From Streptomyces monashensis (GTDB lineage: Bacteria > Actinomycetota > Actinomycetes > Streptomycetales > Streptomycetaceae): a stretch of 64,000 bases of DNA. Location: the NCBI RefSeq assembly GCF_001866665.1, contig NZ_MLYO01000024.1:124001-188000 (forward strand). The letters are read 5' to 3'. The notes beneath the pieces are model-generated. The model did not search any database, had not been told where the DNA came from, and saw only the letters and a list, made by a program, of their open reading frames with translations. Below, one piece after another: positions 1 through 8,695 of this stretch. The translations under genes were made by a program, and so were the position numbers. The stretch's first letter is position 1; every line of letters starts with the position of its first letter.

Positions 1-420
1 GCGCACCTCACCGAGGTCGCCGCGGCCGGCCGTCCCTTCCCGATGAGGCTGTCGGGCACGGACACCTTCCGCCCGCTCTCACCCGTCGTCTACGTCCGGG
101 TCGTCCAGGGCGCCGAGGAGTGCGCCCGGCTCCAGCAGCGGGTGCGGGACGCCTCCGGGCCGGTGCCGCGCGAGCTCCAGTTCCCGTACCACCCGCACGT
201 CACCGTCGCGCACGGCATCTGCGAGGCCGCCATGGACCGCGCCTTCGCGGAGCTGTCCGGCTTCGAGGCCGACTGGCCGTGCACCGGCTTCGCCCTCTAC
301 GAACAGGGCCTCGACGGCGTCTGGCGCGAGCTGCGGGAGTACACGTTCGGGGGCTCCGTGGTCCCGCCCCAGGCCAGTGGCGCCGACGTGGAGCGGTGCG
401 CTAGGCCGGGAGTCGCCTGA
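1..420 (+). CDS. 2'-5' RNA ligase family protein (C-terminal part, 5' end outside window)
   Basis: The frame is open from base 1, so this is the C-terminal 139 residues of a longer protein. The motif HPHVTVAH (about 185-210) fits the second HxT/S signature of the 2H phosphoesterase/LigT superfamily, followed by the usual short beta strands (CTGFALYEQG). The first HxT motif must lie upstream of the window. Family members act on cyclic phosphate or 2'-5' linkages in RNA or nucleotides; the substrate here is unknown. The 3' end overlaps the convergent DprE2-like gene by 20 bp. Family assignment is fairly safe, function is not. Confidence 0.7.
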   Translation, partial: AHLTEVAAAGRPFPMRLSGTDTFRPLSPVVYVRVVQGAEECARLQQRVRDASGPVPRELQFPYHPHVTVAHGICEAAMDRAFAELSGFEADWPCTGFALYEQGLDGVWRELREYTFGGSVVPPQASGADVERCARPGVA

Positions 421-1138
421 ACAGCGCCCTCGGGGTGTGCCGCAGCGCGGCCATCACCACCCTGAGCACGCCCGGTACCCACACCGTCTCCGCGCGGCGG
501 CGCAGGCCCAGCTCGATCGCCGTGGCGATGGCCTCCGGGGTGGTGGCGAACGGGGTCTGCGGCCGCTCGACGGAGCCGGGGCGTACGACCATGACGTGCA
601 CGCCGGTGCCGTGCAGGGCGTCGCCGAGGCCCTGGGCGAAGGCGTCGAGGCCCGCCTTGCTGGAGCCGTAGATGAAGTCCGCGCGGCGGGCCCGCTCACC
701 GGCGACCGAGGACAGCACGACCAGCGAGCCGTGGCCCTGCGCCTGGAGGGCGCCCGCGGCGACCAGGCCGGCCGAGACCGCCCCGGTGTAGTTGGTCTGG
801 GCGACCCGCACGGCCCGTGCCGGTGTGCGCTCGTCCTCGGCCTGGTCGCCGAGGATGCCGAAGGCCAGCAGCACCAGGTCGATGTCGCCCTCGGCGAAGA
901 CCTTGCCGAGCGCACTCTCGTGGGAGTCGGGGTCGAGGGCGTCGAAGTCGGCCGTACGGACGTCCGCGCCGAGCCGGCGCAGGCCCTCGGCGGCCTCCTC
1001 CAGCGCGGGGGAGGAACGCCCGGCCAGCCACACCGTGCGGGTGCGCCGGGCGATCAGCCGGCGCGCGGTGGCCAGCGCGATCTCCGACGTGCCGCCGAGG
1101 ACGAGCAGGGACTGGGGGAGACCGAAGGCGTCCTTCAC
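401..1138 (-). CDS. DprE2-like short-chain dehydrogenase (decaprenylphosphoryl-2-keto-pentose reductase)
   Basis: A 245-aa SDR protein with an N-terminal nucleotide-binding loop (LVLGGTSEIA, residues 11-20), a catalytic Ser in VLSSVAG and the YGSSK catalytic Tyr/Lys motif. In mycobacteria DprE2 reduces the 2-keto intermediate made by DprE1 and completes the ribose-to-arabinose epimerisation of polyprenyl-phosphoryl pentose at the membrane. The DprE1-like gene lies 15 bp upstream on the same strand, which is the main reason for this call over a generic SDR. The start is GTG at 1138, preceded by the Shine-Dalgarno sequence GGAGCTGAC that begins within the intergenic gap. Confidence 0.8.
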   Translation of the reverse strand: MKDAFGLPQSLLVLGGTSEIALATARRLIARRTRTVWLAGRSSPALEEAAEGLRRLGADVRTADFDALDPDSHESALGKVFAEGDIDLVLLAFGILGDQAEDERTPARAVRVAQTNYTGAVSAGLVAAGALQAQGHGSLVVLSSVAGERARRADFIYGSSKAGLDAFAQGLGDALHGTGVHVMVVRPGSVERPQTPFATTPEAIATAIELGLRRRAETVWVPGVLRVVMAALRHTPRALFRRLPA

Positions 1139-1153
1139 GTCAGCTCCTAGGAG

Positions 1154-2458
1154 TCAGAGGGCGAGGCGGCGGGCGAGGTCGGAGATGAAGACGCCGCGGG
1201 GGTCCAGCCGGGCGCGCAGGGCGCGGAAGTCGGTGGCGCGCGGATACATGGCGGTGAGCAGGTCGGGGCGGAGCCGGCAGTCGCGGGCGAGCCCGACCCG
1301 GCCGCCGGCCGCGGCCACCTCCTCGTCGAGTCCGTCCAGGAAGGCGGCGAGCCCGGGCAGCGCGACCGGCAGGTCCAGCGCCAGCGACCAGCCGGGCACG
1401 GCACAGGAGAGCCAGCCGGGACCGGCCGCTCCGAGGCGCTGGAGGACGGCGCGGGCCGAGGGGCAGCGGCGGTCGGCGACGCGCCGCACGATGCGGTGCA
1501 GCGCCTCCTCCTGGCCGTGGCCGACGGCGAACTGGTAGCGCACGCGGCCGAGACGGCCGTAGCAGCGGCCGCCGAGCGAGACGGTGTCCAGCGGGTGGCG
1601 GAAGACGGACAGGTGCCGGAGCCGGCCGGGGTGCGCGCGGGGCGCGGCGAGATACCGGATCCCGGCGGGCACGAGGGAGCCCAACGGGCCGACGGGCGGG
1701 AGGAGTTGGAGGGCGCGCGGGGAGAGCGGGCGCCGCCGTGCGCGCGGAACCGCGCCGCGCAGGGCGGCGCGCGGGGCGTGGCCGGCGCGGGTGAGGACCG
1801 CCCGTCCGGTGGCCGCGCCCCGGGCCGTCAGGTCGATGCGCGCGGCCGCGTAGCCGTGCGGCCGGCCGGTGCCGGGGGCCGCCAGGCGGGCCAGCAGGTC
1901 GTCGAGGTCGGCGGCGCGCTCGGTACCGACGGTCAGGTACGCCGTCTCCACCGGCAGCAGCCGGACCGTCGCGGTCAGGATCACCCCGGTCAGGCCGAGC
2001 CCGCCGGCCGTCGCCCCGAACAGCTCGCTGTCCGGGCGGACCGCGCGCACCTCGCCGTCGGCCGTGAGCAGTTCCAGGGCCACCACGTGGCGGCTGAAGG
2101 AGCCCGCGGCGTCAGGGGCGCAGCCGTGCAGGTCGGCGCCGATCGCCCCGCCGACGGTGACGTGCCGGGCGGCGGGGAAGGCGGGCACCGACCAGCCGAG
2201 CGGAAGCAGGAGTTCGGCCAGCCGGTGCAGGCCGAGGCCCGCGTCGCACAGCACGATGCCCTCGGCGGCGTCGACGACATGGACGCGGTCCAGGCCGGTC
2301 ATGTCGAGGACGGCACCGCCCGCGTTCCGTGCCGCGTCCCCCAGGGCCCGGTCCGGTCCGCCCCGGGCGACGACGCCCCGCGCCCCGCACGCGCGGACGG
2401 CGACCGCGGCCTCCTCGTGGGTCCGCGGACGGATGACGGAAACCGTGTCTCCTGACAT
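1154..2458 (-). CDS. DprE1-like FAD-binding oxidoreductase
   Basis: About 434 aa. The N-terminal PCMH-type FAD domain shows ARGGPDRALGD, FPAARHVTVGGAIGADLHG and GGLGLTGVIL, which align with mycobacterial DprE1 (decaprenylphosphoryl-ribose 2'-oxidase); the C-terminal part keeps VPGW and a MYPRATDF-type end. Where M. tuberculosis DprE1 has Cys387 (target of benzothiazinones) this protein has Ala360 (complement 1379-1381), and the Lys418 position is Arg. The start at ATG 2458 was chosen because TACGGT (complement 2466-2471) lies 7 nt before it with no SD, as in leaderless genes; an upstream extension to 2521 is possible. With the DprE2-like gene it probably makes a polyprenyl-phosphoryl arabinofuranose donor. 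Confidence 0.8.
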   Translation of the reverse strand: MSGDTVSVIRPRTHEEAAVAVRACGARGVVARGGPDRALGDAARNAGGAVLDMTGLDRVHVVDAAEGIVLCDAGLGLHRLAELLLPLGWSVPAFPAARHVTVGGAIGADLHGCAPDAAGSFSRHVVALELLTADGEVRAVRPDSELFGATAGGLGLTGVILTATVRLLPVETAYLTVGTERAADLDDLLARLAAPGTGRPHGYAAARIDLTARGAATGRAVLTRAGHAPRAALRGAVPRARRRPLSPRALQLLPPVGPLGSLVPAGIRYLAAPRAHPGRLRHLSVFRHPLDTVSLGGRCYGRLGRVRYQFAVGHGQEEALHRIVRRVADRRCPSARAVLQRLGAAGPGWLSCAVPGWSLALDLPVALPGLAAFLDGLDEEVAAAGGRVGLARDCRLRPDLLTAMYPRATDFRALRARLDPRGVFISDLARRLAL

Positions 2459-2465
2459 GTCGGGG

Positions 2466-2471
2466 ACCGTA
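2466..2471 (-). promoter_or_regulatory. -10 element of predicted leaderless dprE1 transcript
   Basis: TACGGT fits the actinobacterial TAnnnT -10 box and ends 7 nt before the ATG at 2458. There is no purine-rich SD in between, so the transcript probably begins at or next to the start codon. The -35 region is not recognisable. Confidence 0.45.
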
Positions 2472-2574
2472 TCGTCCCTGTATGGGAGGTTAGTTACGGA
2501 ACATTCGCGCACTGCACACAACGGGTGATTAGTGGGATGTCATACGAGCGCGTGGGCGGGGGCAGGAACGGATC

Positions 2575-3504
2575 ATGGACTGGCTGAAGAGACTCCCCGG
2601 CATCGGGCCGATCGTCACCCGCCTGATGACCACGCACGCGTGGCACTGCTACGAGCGGCTGGACCGGGTGAAGTGGTCGCGGCTGGCCGCCGCCATGACG
2701 TTCATCAGCTTCGTCGCGCTGTTCCCGCTGCTGACCGTGGCCGCCGCGATCACCGCCGCCACGCTCAGCCCGTCCCGGCAGAAGACCGTCGAGCAGAAGA
2801 TCGCCGAGCAGTTCCCCGGCGTCGTCTCGGACCAGCTGAACATCACCACGCTCGTGCACAACGCCGGCACCGTCGGTCTCATCGCGGGCGCGGTACTGCT
2901 GCTCACGGGCATCAACTGGGTCGGCCAGATGCGCGGTTGCCTGCGCGCGGTGTGGGAGCTGCCGGACAAGGCGGACAACCCGTTCCTCGCCAAGGCCAAG
3001 GACACCGGCATCCTCGTCGGTCTCGGCGGCGCCCTGCTGCTCACCTTCGCCGCGTCCACGCTCGCCTCAGCCACCGTCGGCCTGGTCTCGCGCCAGCTGG
3101 GCCTCGCCGAGTACGGCTGGGGCGGCGCGCTGCTGCGGGCCGCCGCCGTCGCCGTCGCCGTCCTCGCCGACTTCCTCATCCTGCTCTACGTCCTGACCCT
3201 GCTGCCCGGCGTCGAGCCGCCGCGCCGCCGCCTGCTGGTGGCCGCCCTGCTCGGCGCGGTCGGCTTCGAGCTGCTGAAACTCCTGCTCAGCGGCTATATC
3301 CAAGGGGTCGCGGCGAAGAGCATGTACGGCGCGTTCGGCGTCCCCGTGGCGCTGCTGCTGTGGATCAACTTCACCGCGAAACTGGTCCTGTTCTGCGCGG
3401 CCTGGACGGCGACGCAGAACGGCCGGTCCGAGCCGAACGACACCCCCCAGGTCACGGACGGTTCCGGCGGCGCAGCAGGTCCGGCAGCGGCCAGCGCCGG
3501 TTGA
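2575..3504 (+). CDS. YihY/BrkB family membrane protein
   Basis: A 309-aa integral membrane protein. It has the YihY/BrkB core with about six hydrophobic segments, starting near residues 40-60 (MTFISFVALFPLLTVAAAIT) and ending with a segment around 255-275, plus the family-typical motif GINWVGQMRG. The family was once called ribonuclease BN, which is no longer accepted; its role is unknown, with transport suggested. The ATG at 2575 is preceded by AGGAACGGATC. It is divergent from dprE1 and its 3' end overlaps the convergent carboxypeptidase by 53 bp. Confidence 0.85.
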   Translation: MDWLKRLPGIGPIVTRLMTTHAWHCYERLDRVKWSRLAAAMTFISFVALFPLLTVAAAITAATLSPSRQKTVEQKIAEQFPGVVSDQLNITTLVHNAGTVGLIAGAVLLLTGINWVGQMRGCLRAVWELPDKADNPFLAKAKDTGILVGLGGALLLTFAASTLASATVGLVSRQLGLAEYGWGGALLRAAAVAVAVLADFLILLYVLTLLPGVEPPRRRLLVAALLGAVGFELLKLLLSGYIQGVAAKSMYGAFGVPVALLLWINFTAKLVLFCAAWTATQNGRSEPNDTPQVTDGSGGAAGPAAASAG

Positions 3505-4690
3505 CCAGGAACGCCCCGCCCGCGAGCAGCACGAGCACCCCGCCCGTGATGGCCGCGGCGGTGCCGATCCCGCCGCCGGAGCCGGTGGCGGCACCCGCGA
3601 CGGGCTTCGCCCCGGACCCGTGCCCGGCACCGGAGCCGGACGCGCTCGGCCCGGAGCTCGGCACGGCGTTCTTCGGCGGCACCAGCTCACCCACCGGCTT
3701 GACCTTGCCGGCCGCCTGGAAACCCCAGTCGAACAGCTTCGCCGTCTCCTTGTAGACCTCGTTGTGCTCGTGCTTCTCGGGGTTCATCACCGTGACGAGC
3801 AGCACCCGCCCGTTCCGCTCGGCGACTCCGGTGAAGGTGGCGCCCGCATGCGTGGTGTTGCCGTTCTTCACGCCCGCGATGCCCTGGTAGACGGGGACGT
3901 CGGCGTCACCGCTGAGCAGCCGGTTGGTGTTCCTGATCTCGCCCGGGCCGAACTTCGCCCGCACCGTCGAGCAGTAGTCCCGGAAGTCCTTCTTCTGGAG
4001 CCCGGAGCGGGCGAACAGCGTCAGGTCGTACGCCGACGAGACCTGCCCCGGCTCGTCGTAGCCGTCCGGGGTCACCACGTGTGTGTCGAGGGCCTGCAGC
4101 TCGTCGGCGTGGTTCTGCATGTCCCTGACCGTCTGCTGGACCCCGCCGTTCATCGCGGCCAGCACGTGCACGGCGTCGTTGCCCGAGCGCAGGAACACCC
4201 CGAGCCACAGGTCGTGGACGCTGTAGGTGTTGCCCTCCTTTATGCCGACCACGCTGGAGCCATCGCCCATGCCCGCGAGGTCCGAGGGCGCCACCTTGTG
4301 CGTGGTGGTCCTGGGGAAGCGGGGCAGCACGGTGTCGGCGAACAGCATCTTCAGCGTGCTCGCCGGCGGCAGCCGCCAGTGCGCGTTGTGCGCGGCCAGC
4401 ACGTCGCCCGACTCGGCGTCGGTGACGATCCAGGACCGGGCGGTGATGTCCTTCGGCAGCACGGGCACGCCCGGCGCGAGGTTCACCTGCGTACCGGGCT
4501 GCCCGAGCCGGGTGCCGCCGACGACCGACATCCCGGCCGGGGGTGTGGCCGTCGGGCTCGTCGAGGGGGCGGGGGCGGCGAGCGCGGCGGGAACGGCGCC
4601 GGCGAGGGACAGCAGCGTGGCGGAGGTGACCAGCAGTGATCGCTGGACGATCTTCTTCGATGCGGACACGGTCGGAAACGTACCTGTCAC
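3452..4690 (-). CDS. D-alanyl-D-alanine carboxypeptidase (S11 family), membrane anchored
   Basis: About 412 aa from the GTG at 4690; a GTG at 4669 is equally possible and neither has a clear SD. A signal peptide (about residues 14-38) is followed by the penicillin-binding fold with SxxK = STLK (S111-K114), SxN = SGN (169-171) and the third motif as KNG (275-277) instead of KTG. A C-terminal hydrophobic anchor (AAAITGGVLVLLAGGAFLV) and a basic tail follow a Ser/Gly-rich linker. The enzyme should trim D-Ala from peptidoglycan stem peptides outside the membrane. It resembles the S. coelicolor SCO4847-type protein. The 3' end overlaps the convergent YihY gene by 53 bp. Confidence 0.87.
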   Translation of the reverse strand: MTGTFPTVSASKKIVQRSLLVTSATLLSLAGAVPAALAAPAPSTSPTATPPAGMSVVGGTRLGQPGTQVNLAPGVPVLPKDITARSWIVTDAESGDVLAAHNAHWRLPPASTLKMLFADTVLPRFPRTTTHKVAPSDLAGMGDGSSVVGIKEGNTYSVHDLWLGVFLRSGNDAVHVLAAMNGGVQQTVRDMQNHADELQALDTHVVTPDGYDEPGQVSSAYDLTLFARSGLQKKDFRDYCSTVRAKFGPGEIRNTNRLLSGDADVPVYQGIAGVKNGNTTHAGATFTGVAERNGRVLLVTVMNPEKHEHNEVYKETAKLFDWGFQAAGKVKPVGELVPPKNAVPSSGPSASGSGAGHGSGAKPVAGAATGSGGGIGTAAAITGGVLVLLAGGAFLVNRRWPLPDLLRRRNRP

Positions 4691-4760
4691 GGACGGCGAA
4701 GTCCCGCGTCCGCTCCCACCCCCGGCGGGGAACCGGACACGGCCCGGCGATACTGGACCC

Positions 4761-5000
4761 ATGACGCTCAGCCGCCGCCTCTCCTGGTTCCTGCTCGCCT
4801 TCGGGGTGTGGAGCTGGGTCATCTGGATCACTTTCGTCAAGAACCTCGTCAAGGACGGCAGCGGGCTGGCCTTCGACCATGGTCATCCGACCGCGTACTT
4901 CTGGGTACACCTGCTGCTGGCCGTCGTCTCCTTCGTATTGGGGACGGTCATCGGGGGCATCGGGTTGCGTGGTCTGCGCACACTGCGCCGCACGTCATAA
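4761..5000 (+). CDS. Small conserved membrane protein (SCO4848-like)
   Basis: A 79-aa protein with two predicted transmembrane helices (about residues 8-26 and 48-70) and a basic C-terminus (GLRTLRRTS). It starts at ATG 4761, divergent from the carboxypeptidase. No motif assigns a function. This type of short two-helix protein is common beside the carboxypeptidase in Streptomyces, so a link to the cell envelope is an inference from position only. Confidence 0.75.
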   Translation: MTLSRRLSWFLLAFGVWSWVIWITFVKNLVKDGSGLAFDHGHPTAYFWVHLLLAVVSFVLGTVIGGIGLRGLRTLRRTS

Positions 5001-5035
5001 CGGGGTCCGTCCAGACCGTGGATCACGTACCATCC

Positions 5036-5050
5036 TGGTCGAATTGACCA
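5036..5050. repeat. Short inverted repeat in leader of secreted-protein gene
   Basis: TGGTC-GAATT-GACCA is a 5-bp-arm inverted repeat about 85 bp upstream of the ATG at 5134. It could be an operator or a weak RNA hairpin; nothing else in the window repeats it. Confidence 0.3.
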
Positions 5051-5133
5051 ACTGTCGTGGTTGTCCGTTTGGCTGGAGGGATCTCCACGCCTCGACCGGG
5101 GACGACTGCGCAAGGGGGAAGGAAAAGACCAGG

Positions 5134-5562
5134 ATGACGTCATCGAGGCTGCGCCGGCGCGTCGCCGGAACCGCCGCCGCCGTTCTTCTGATAGGTGCCG
5201 GCGCCCTCGCCACCGCGCCGTCGGCGGCGGCCAAGGCCAACCTGCTCTCCATCGACACGGTGTCCCTGCACACCCCCGGCCTGCAGGTGAAGGTCACCTA
5301 CTCCTGCGACGTCGGCATGGACCACGAACTGGTGGCCAACGCCACGACGCTCAACCACAGTCCGCACGACCAGTCCATCGCCGCGGGCACCGTCAAGAAG
5401 GACCGGCTGGTCTGCGACTACGACCAGCATGTCGCGCTGGTGACCATGCGCCCGGCCGCGGGCTCGCACTTCGACAAGGGGGACAAGGTCAAGGTCACCG
5501 TCTTCTACTTCGACAACGACGGCTTCCGGTACGGCGACACGGAGACGGTCGCCGTCCTGTAG
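5134..5562 (+). CDS. Small secreted protein
   Basis: A 142-aa protein with a signal peptide (basic start MTSSRLRRR, hydrophobic core AAAVLLIGAGALA, cleavage near APSAAA-KA). The mature part has only two cysteines (YSCDV and LVCDY), which could form one disulfide, and alternating beta-type segments. The ATG at 5134 has a good upstream purine tract (GGGGGAAGG). The long leader holds the inverted repeat TGGTC-GAATT-GACCA (5036-5050). No family is recognised. Confidence 0.8.
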   Translation: MTSSRLRRRVAGTAAAVLLIGAGALATAPSAAAKANLLSIDTVSLHTPGLQVKVTYSCDVGMDHELVANATTLNHSPHDQSIAAGTVKKDRLVCDYDQHVALVTMRPAAGSHFDKGDKVKVTVFYFDNDGFRYGDTETVAVL

Positions 5563-5787
5563 AACGGCGCCGCGGTGGCCCTCCCTGACTGGAATCGCTC
5601 CCACCCCTGTGCAGGACCTGTGAAACCCGGAAGAAACAACTCCTGGGTAAGTTCTTGCTCATCTGGTCAGAAAGCCCTTCCCCCGGATCAAACTCCTGTG
5701 ATTAGGTGAGCCGCGTCACTTGGGGGAGTGGCCAAATCGTGCTGGCCAGGGGTAGGGCCTGCAAGGGTCCTGGGGAGGGCACCATCC

Positions 5788-7347
5788 ATGCGATCTGTTC
5801 GCATGCGCATTCTCGTGACGCTGCTCGTGCTCGCGGTCGTGGGAATCGGCGGCTGGCAGCTGCTGCCGTCGCAGGAGAACAAGAACAGGACGATCACGGT
5901 CGGTACGACGGACGCCGTCACGGACCTGGACCCGGCCGGCGCCTACGACGCCGGCTCGTGGGCCTTGTTCAGCAACGTCTTCCAGTCGCTGCTCACCTTC
6001 GACCCGGGCGGGGTCACCCCGGTCCCGGACGCGGCCAGGAGCTGTGCCTTCCAGGGCTCGGACCTGAAGACGTACCGGTGCGTCCTGCGCTCCGGGATCA
6101 CCTTCCCGGGCGGCCGGAGGATGACCGCCGAGGACGTGAAGTACTCCTTCGACCGGGTCAAGAAGATCAACTCCGATGTCGGCCCGGCGTCGCTGTTCGC
6201 CACGCTCGGCTCGGTGACCGCGGACGACGCCACCACCGTCACCTTCCATCTGACCTCCCCGGACGCCACCTGGCCGCTCAAGGTCGCCACCGGCGCCGGG
6301 TCGATCGTCGACAAGGACACGTATCCGGCGAACGCCCTGCGCACCGGCACCTCGGTCGACGGCACCGGCCCGTACACGCTGACGTCGTACACGAAGGACG
6401 AGAAGGCGGAGCTCGCGCCGAACGGGCACTACGTGGGCTACCTCGGCGGCACCGGCCGGCCGGTCGAGCTGCGCTACTACACCGACTCGGCGAAGCTCGA
6501 CAGCGCCTGGAAGGCCAAGCAGGTCGACGTCGCCACCCGGACCCTGTCGCCGGGGGTGCTCGCCCAGCTGAACCCGAGTGACCCCAACGAGCGCGTCACC
6601 GAGTCCGACAGCTCCGAGACCCGCAACCTGTACCTCAACACCCGCGCGGGCTCCCCGCTGCACGATGTGCGGGTGCGCCGCGCGATGGCCTGGCTGGTCA
6701 ACCGCGAGCAGCTGTCCGCGACGGTCTACCAGGGCACCGTCGACCCGCTGTACTCACTGATCCCGACCGGCATCACCGGCCACGCCACGTCCTTCTTCGA
6801 CGACTACCCGACGCAGTCCGTCGCCAAGGCCCGCGCACTGCTCACCCAGGCCGGCGTGAGCCTGCCGGTGCGCTTCACCTTCGGCTACGGCATCGGGCAC
6901 GGCGCCGGCGCCGAGGAGGCCGCGCAGCTCACGAAGCAGCTGGAGGCGGGCGGCCTGTTCCAGGTGGACGTCAAGGGCTACGAGTGGACCGACTTCCAGA
7001 AGCGCTGGGCCGCCGGGAAGATGGACGCCTGGGCGGTCGGCTGGGTGGCCGACTACCCCGACCCGGACACCTTCGGCGCCGCCCTCGTCGGCTCCGGCTC
7101 CACGATGAGCACCGGCTACAGCAACAAGGTCGTCGACCATCTCATCCAGGACAGCCGGCAGTACGCCGACCGCAGCGAGACCGTGGGCGACTTCAAGGGC
7201 ATCCAGGCGGACGTCGCCCAGGACGTCCCGCTGATCCCGCTGTGGCAGCGCAAGGAGTACGTGGTCAGCACCGAGGACGTCGGCGGCGGCCAGTACCTGG
7301 ACGACGGCACGGGCGTCTTCCGCCTGTGGCGCCTGAACTGGATCTGA
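5788..7347 (+). CDS. ABC transporter solute-binding protein, peptide/nickel (family 5)
   Basis: About 519 aa. An N-terminal hydrophobic segment (residues 6-24, MRILVTLLVLAVVGIGGWQ) lacks a lipobox cysteine, so it is probably a signal anchor. The SBP family 5 signature is clear: TDLDPAGAYDAGSW, ...NVFQSLLTFD, EDVKYSFDRV, GTGPYTLTSYTKDEKAEL and a C-terminal DYPDPDTFGA. These proteins bind peptides or similar solutes outside the cell and hand them to an ABC permease. No permease or ATPase is next to it, so it is an orphan component. The start has GGGGAGGG upstream. It abuts the convergent TetR gene without a gap. Confidence 0.88.
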   Translation: MRSVRMRILVTLLVLAVVGIGGWQLLPSQENKNRTITVGTTDAVTDLDPAGAYDAGSWALFSNVFQSLLTFDPGGVTPVPDAARSCAFQGSDLKTYRCVLRSGITFPGGRRMTAEDVKYSFDRVKKINSDVGPASLFATLGSVTADDATTVTFHLTSPDATWPLKVATGAGSIVDKDTYPANALRTGTSVDGTGPYTLTSYTKDEKAELAPNGHYVGYLGGTGRPVELRYYTDSAKLDSAWKAKQVDVATRTLSPGVLAQLNPSDPNERVTESDSSETRNLYLNTRAGSPLHDVRVRRAMAWLVNREQLSATVYQGTVDPLYSLIPTGITGHATSFFDDYPTQSVAKARALLTQAGVSLPVRFTFGYGIGHGAGAEEAAQLTKQLEAGGLFQVDVKGYEWTDFQKRWAAGKMDAWAVGWVADYPDPDTFGAALVGSGSTMSTGYSNKVVDHLIQDSRQYADRSETVGDFKGIQADVAQDVPLIPLWQRKEYVVSTEDVGGGQYLDDGTGVFRLWRLNWI

Positions 7348-8145
7348 TCAACCGCCCTGCCGCGCCCGCCCGTTGGACTCCTCGGACTCCTCGGACGCCG
7401 CGGACTTCTTGGAGTCCCTCGTCCGGGGGTCCGGCAGGGCGCGGGTCATGCCGGGCAGGAAGTCCGTGAACAGCTCGTGGACCTCCAGGACCAGGGGGCG
7501 CAGCACCCGGAACCGGGCGAGCGCCACGCCCCGGGCGGTCAGCCGGGCGCCGCGCCGGGCCAGCCGGTAGCTGCGCTCGCGCCCCTCGGTCCGGTCGAAG
7601 ATCCAGTACAGGACGAGCCCCATCTGGGCGAGCCACATCAACTCCGGGAGCACGTCCCGGAGTTCGGGCGACACCTTGGACCTGGATCCGGCGAGCACCT
7701 CCCGGTGGATGGCGATCGCCTGCGCGCGGGCGGGCGCGCTCTCCGGCGAGAAGGGGCTGAGCGGGCTGTCGGGATCGGCGGCGTTCTTGAAGAACTGTAC
7801 GGCGAACTCGTGGTACGGCCGCGCGATGTCGAGCCACACCGTGAGCACGCCCGCGAGCCGCTCCTCGAGGCCCGTCTCCCGGTCCAGGACCTCCCGCACC
7901 GCGGCCTGCTGCTCGGCGGCGATCCGGTCGTAGAAGCCCTGGATCAGGTGCTCCTTGCCCGCGAAGTAGTAGTAGGCGTTGCCGACGGAGACCCCGGCCT
8001 CCTGCGCGATGGCCCGCATCGTGGTCTTGTCGTACCCGCGCTCCTGGAACAACCGCATCGCGGTCTCCAGGATCAGCGCGCGGGTCTGCTCGGACTTGCT
8101 GCTGGGGGAGTCGGCCGGCTCCGGGCCGTCGTTCATCGCGGGCAC
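7348..8145 (-). CDS. TetR/AcrR family transcriptional regulator
   Basis: A 265-aa regulator. The N-terminal HTH is clear (TRALILETAMRLFQERGYDKTTMRAIAQEAGVSVGNAYYYFAGKEHLIQGFY, positions about 22-73 in outline), followed by an all-helical ligand domain and a polar low-complexity tail rich in Ser/Glu (EESEES). The start could be GTG 8145 or ATG 8136. The glyoxalase-fold gene upstream is on the same strand, 36 bp away, and might be co-transcribed. The ligand is unknown. Confidence 0.85.
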   Translation of the reverse strand: MPAMNDGPEPADSPSSKSEQTRALILETAMRLFQERGYDKTTMRAIAQEAGVSVGNAYYYFAGKEHLIQGFYDRIAAEQQAAVREVLDRETGLEERLAGVLTVWLDIARPYHEFAVQFFKNAADPDSPLSPFSPESAPARAQAIAIHREVLAGSRSKVSPELRDVLPELMWLAQMGLVLYWIFDRTEGRERSYRLARRGARLTARGVALARFRVLRPLVLEVHELFTDFLPGMTRALPDPRTRDSKKSAASEESEESNGRARQGG

Positions 8146-8181
8146 GGTAGAAGAGCCTAGTCAGTGCGGACGGGCCCGCTG

Positions 8182-8592
8182 TCAGCCCCTGCGTCCCAGT
8201 TCCCGGCGCTTGGTGTAGTCCGTGAAGCCGAGGATGTTGCCCCAGGGGTCGGCGATCTCGACGGTCCAGCCGGTGACCGTCCGGAACGCCTCGTCGAGCG
8301 GCGCGATCCCGGCCCCGGCCAGCCGCCGCGCCGCCGTCCGCGCGTCCGGCACCTCCAGCCAGATCCGCGGGGACGGCCACGGCGGGGTCCGGTGCATCAG
8401 GGCCTCCTCGACCCGCAGCAGGATCCCCGGCGTCTCCCCGCCGACCCCCAGCTGCGCGATCCCGGCCTCGTCGAAGCGGAACCTCACGCCGAATCCGGCC
8501 CGCTCGTAGAAGGCCACGGCCTCGCCGAGGTCGCCGACGGGCAGCAGGACGTTGTCGAACCCGAGCAGTTCGTACGACTCATCGTCTGACAT
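8182..8592 (-). CDS. VOC (glyoxalase/bleomycin resistance fold) protein
   Basis: A 136-aa protein with the paired beta-alpha-beta-beta-beta units of the vicinal oxygen chelate fold: FDNVLLPVGDLGEAVAFYERAGFG in the first half and IWLEVPDARTAARRLAGAGI...VEIADPWGNILGFTDYT in the second. Family members include dioxygenases, glyoxalases and drug-binding proteins; the substrate cannot be told. It ends 36 bp before the TetR start. Confidence 0.82.
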   Translation of the reverse strand: MSDDESYELLGFDNVLLPVGDLGEAVAFYERAGFGVRFRFDEAGIAQLGVGGETPGILLRVEEALMHRTPPWPSPRIWLEVPDARTAARRLAGAGIAPLDEAFRTVTGWTVEIADPWGNILGFTDYTKRRELGRRG

Positions 8593-8637
8593 GACGTCAG
8601 ATTAGAACCGGCCGGCCGGGAAATCCGACCAAAACGC

Positions 8638-8677
8638 CCGAGGGCCCCGCTTCCGGAGTCGGAAGCGGGGCCCTCGG
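8638..8677. terminator. Bidirectional hairpin terminator after sdhB
   Basis: A long near-perfect inverted repeat: GAGGGCCCCGCTTCCG (8640-8655) pairs with CGGAAGCGGGGCCCTC (8660-8675) around a GAGT loop, and two more C:G pairs extend it. It lies just after the sdh operon stop. There is no T tract, as is usual in Streptomyces. Confidence 0.8.
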
Positions 8678-8695
8678 TGCGGTGGGCCGTAAGGC

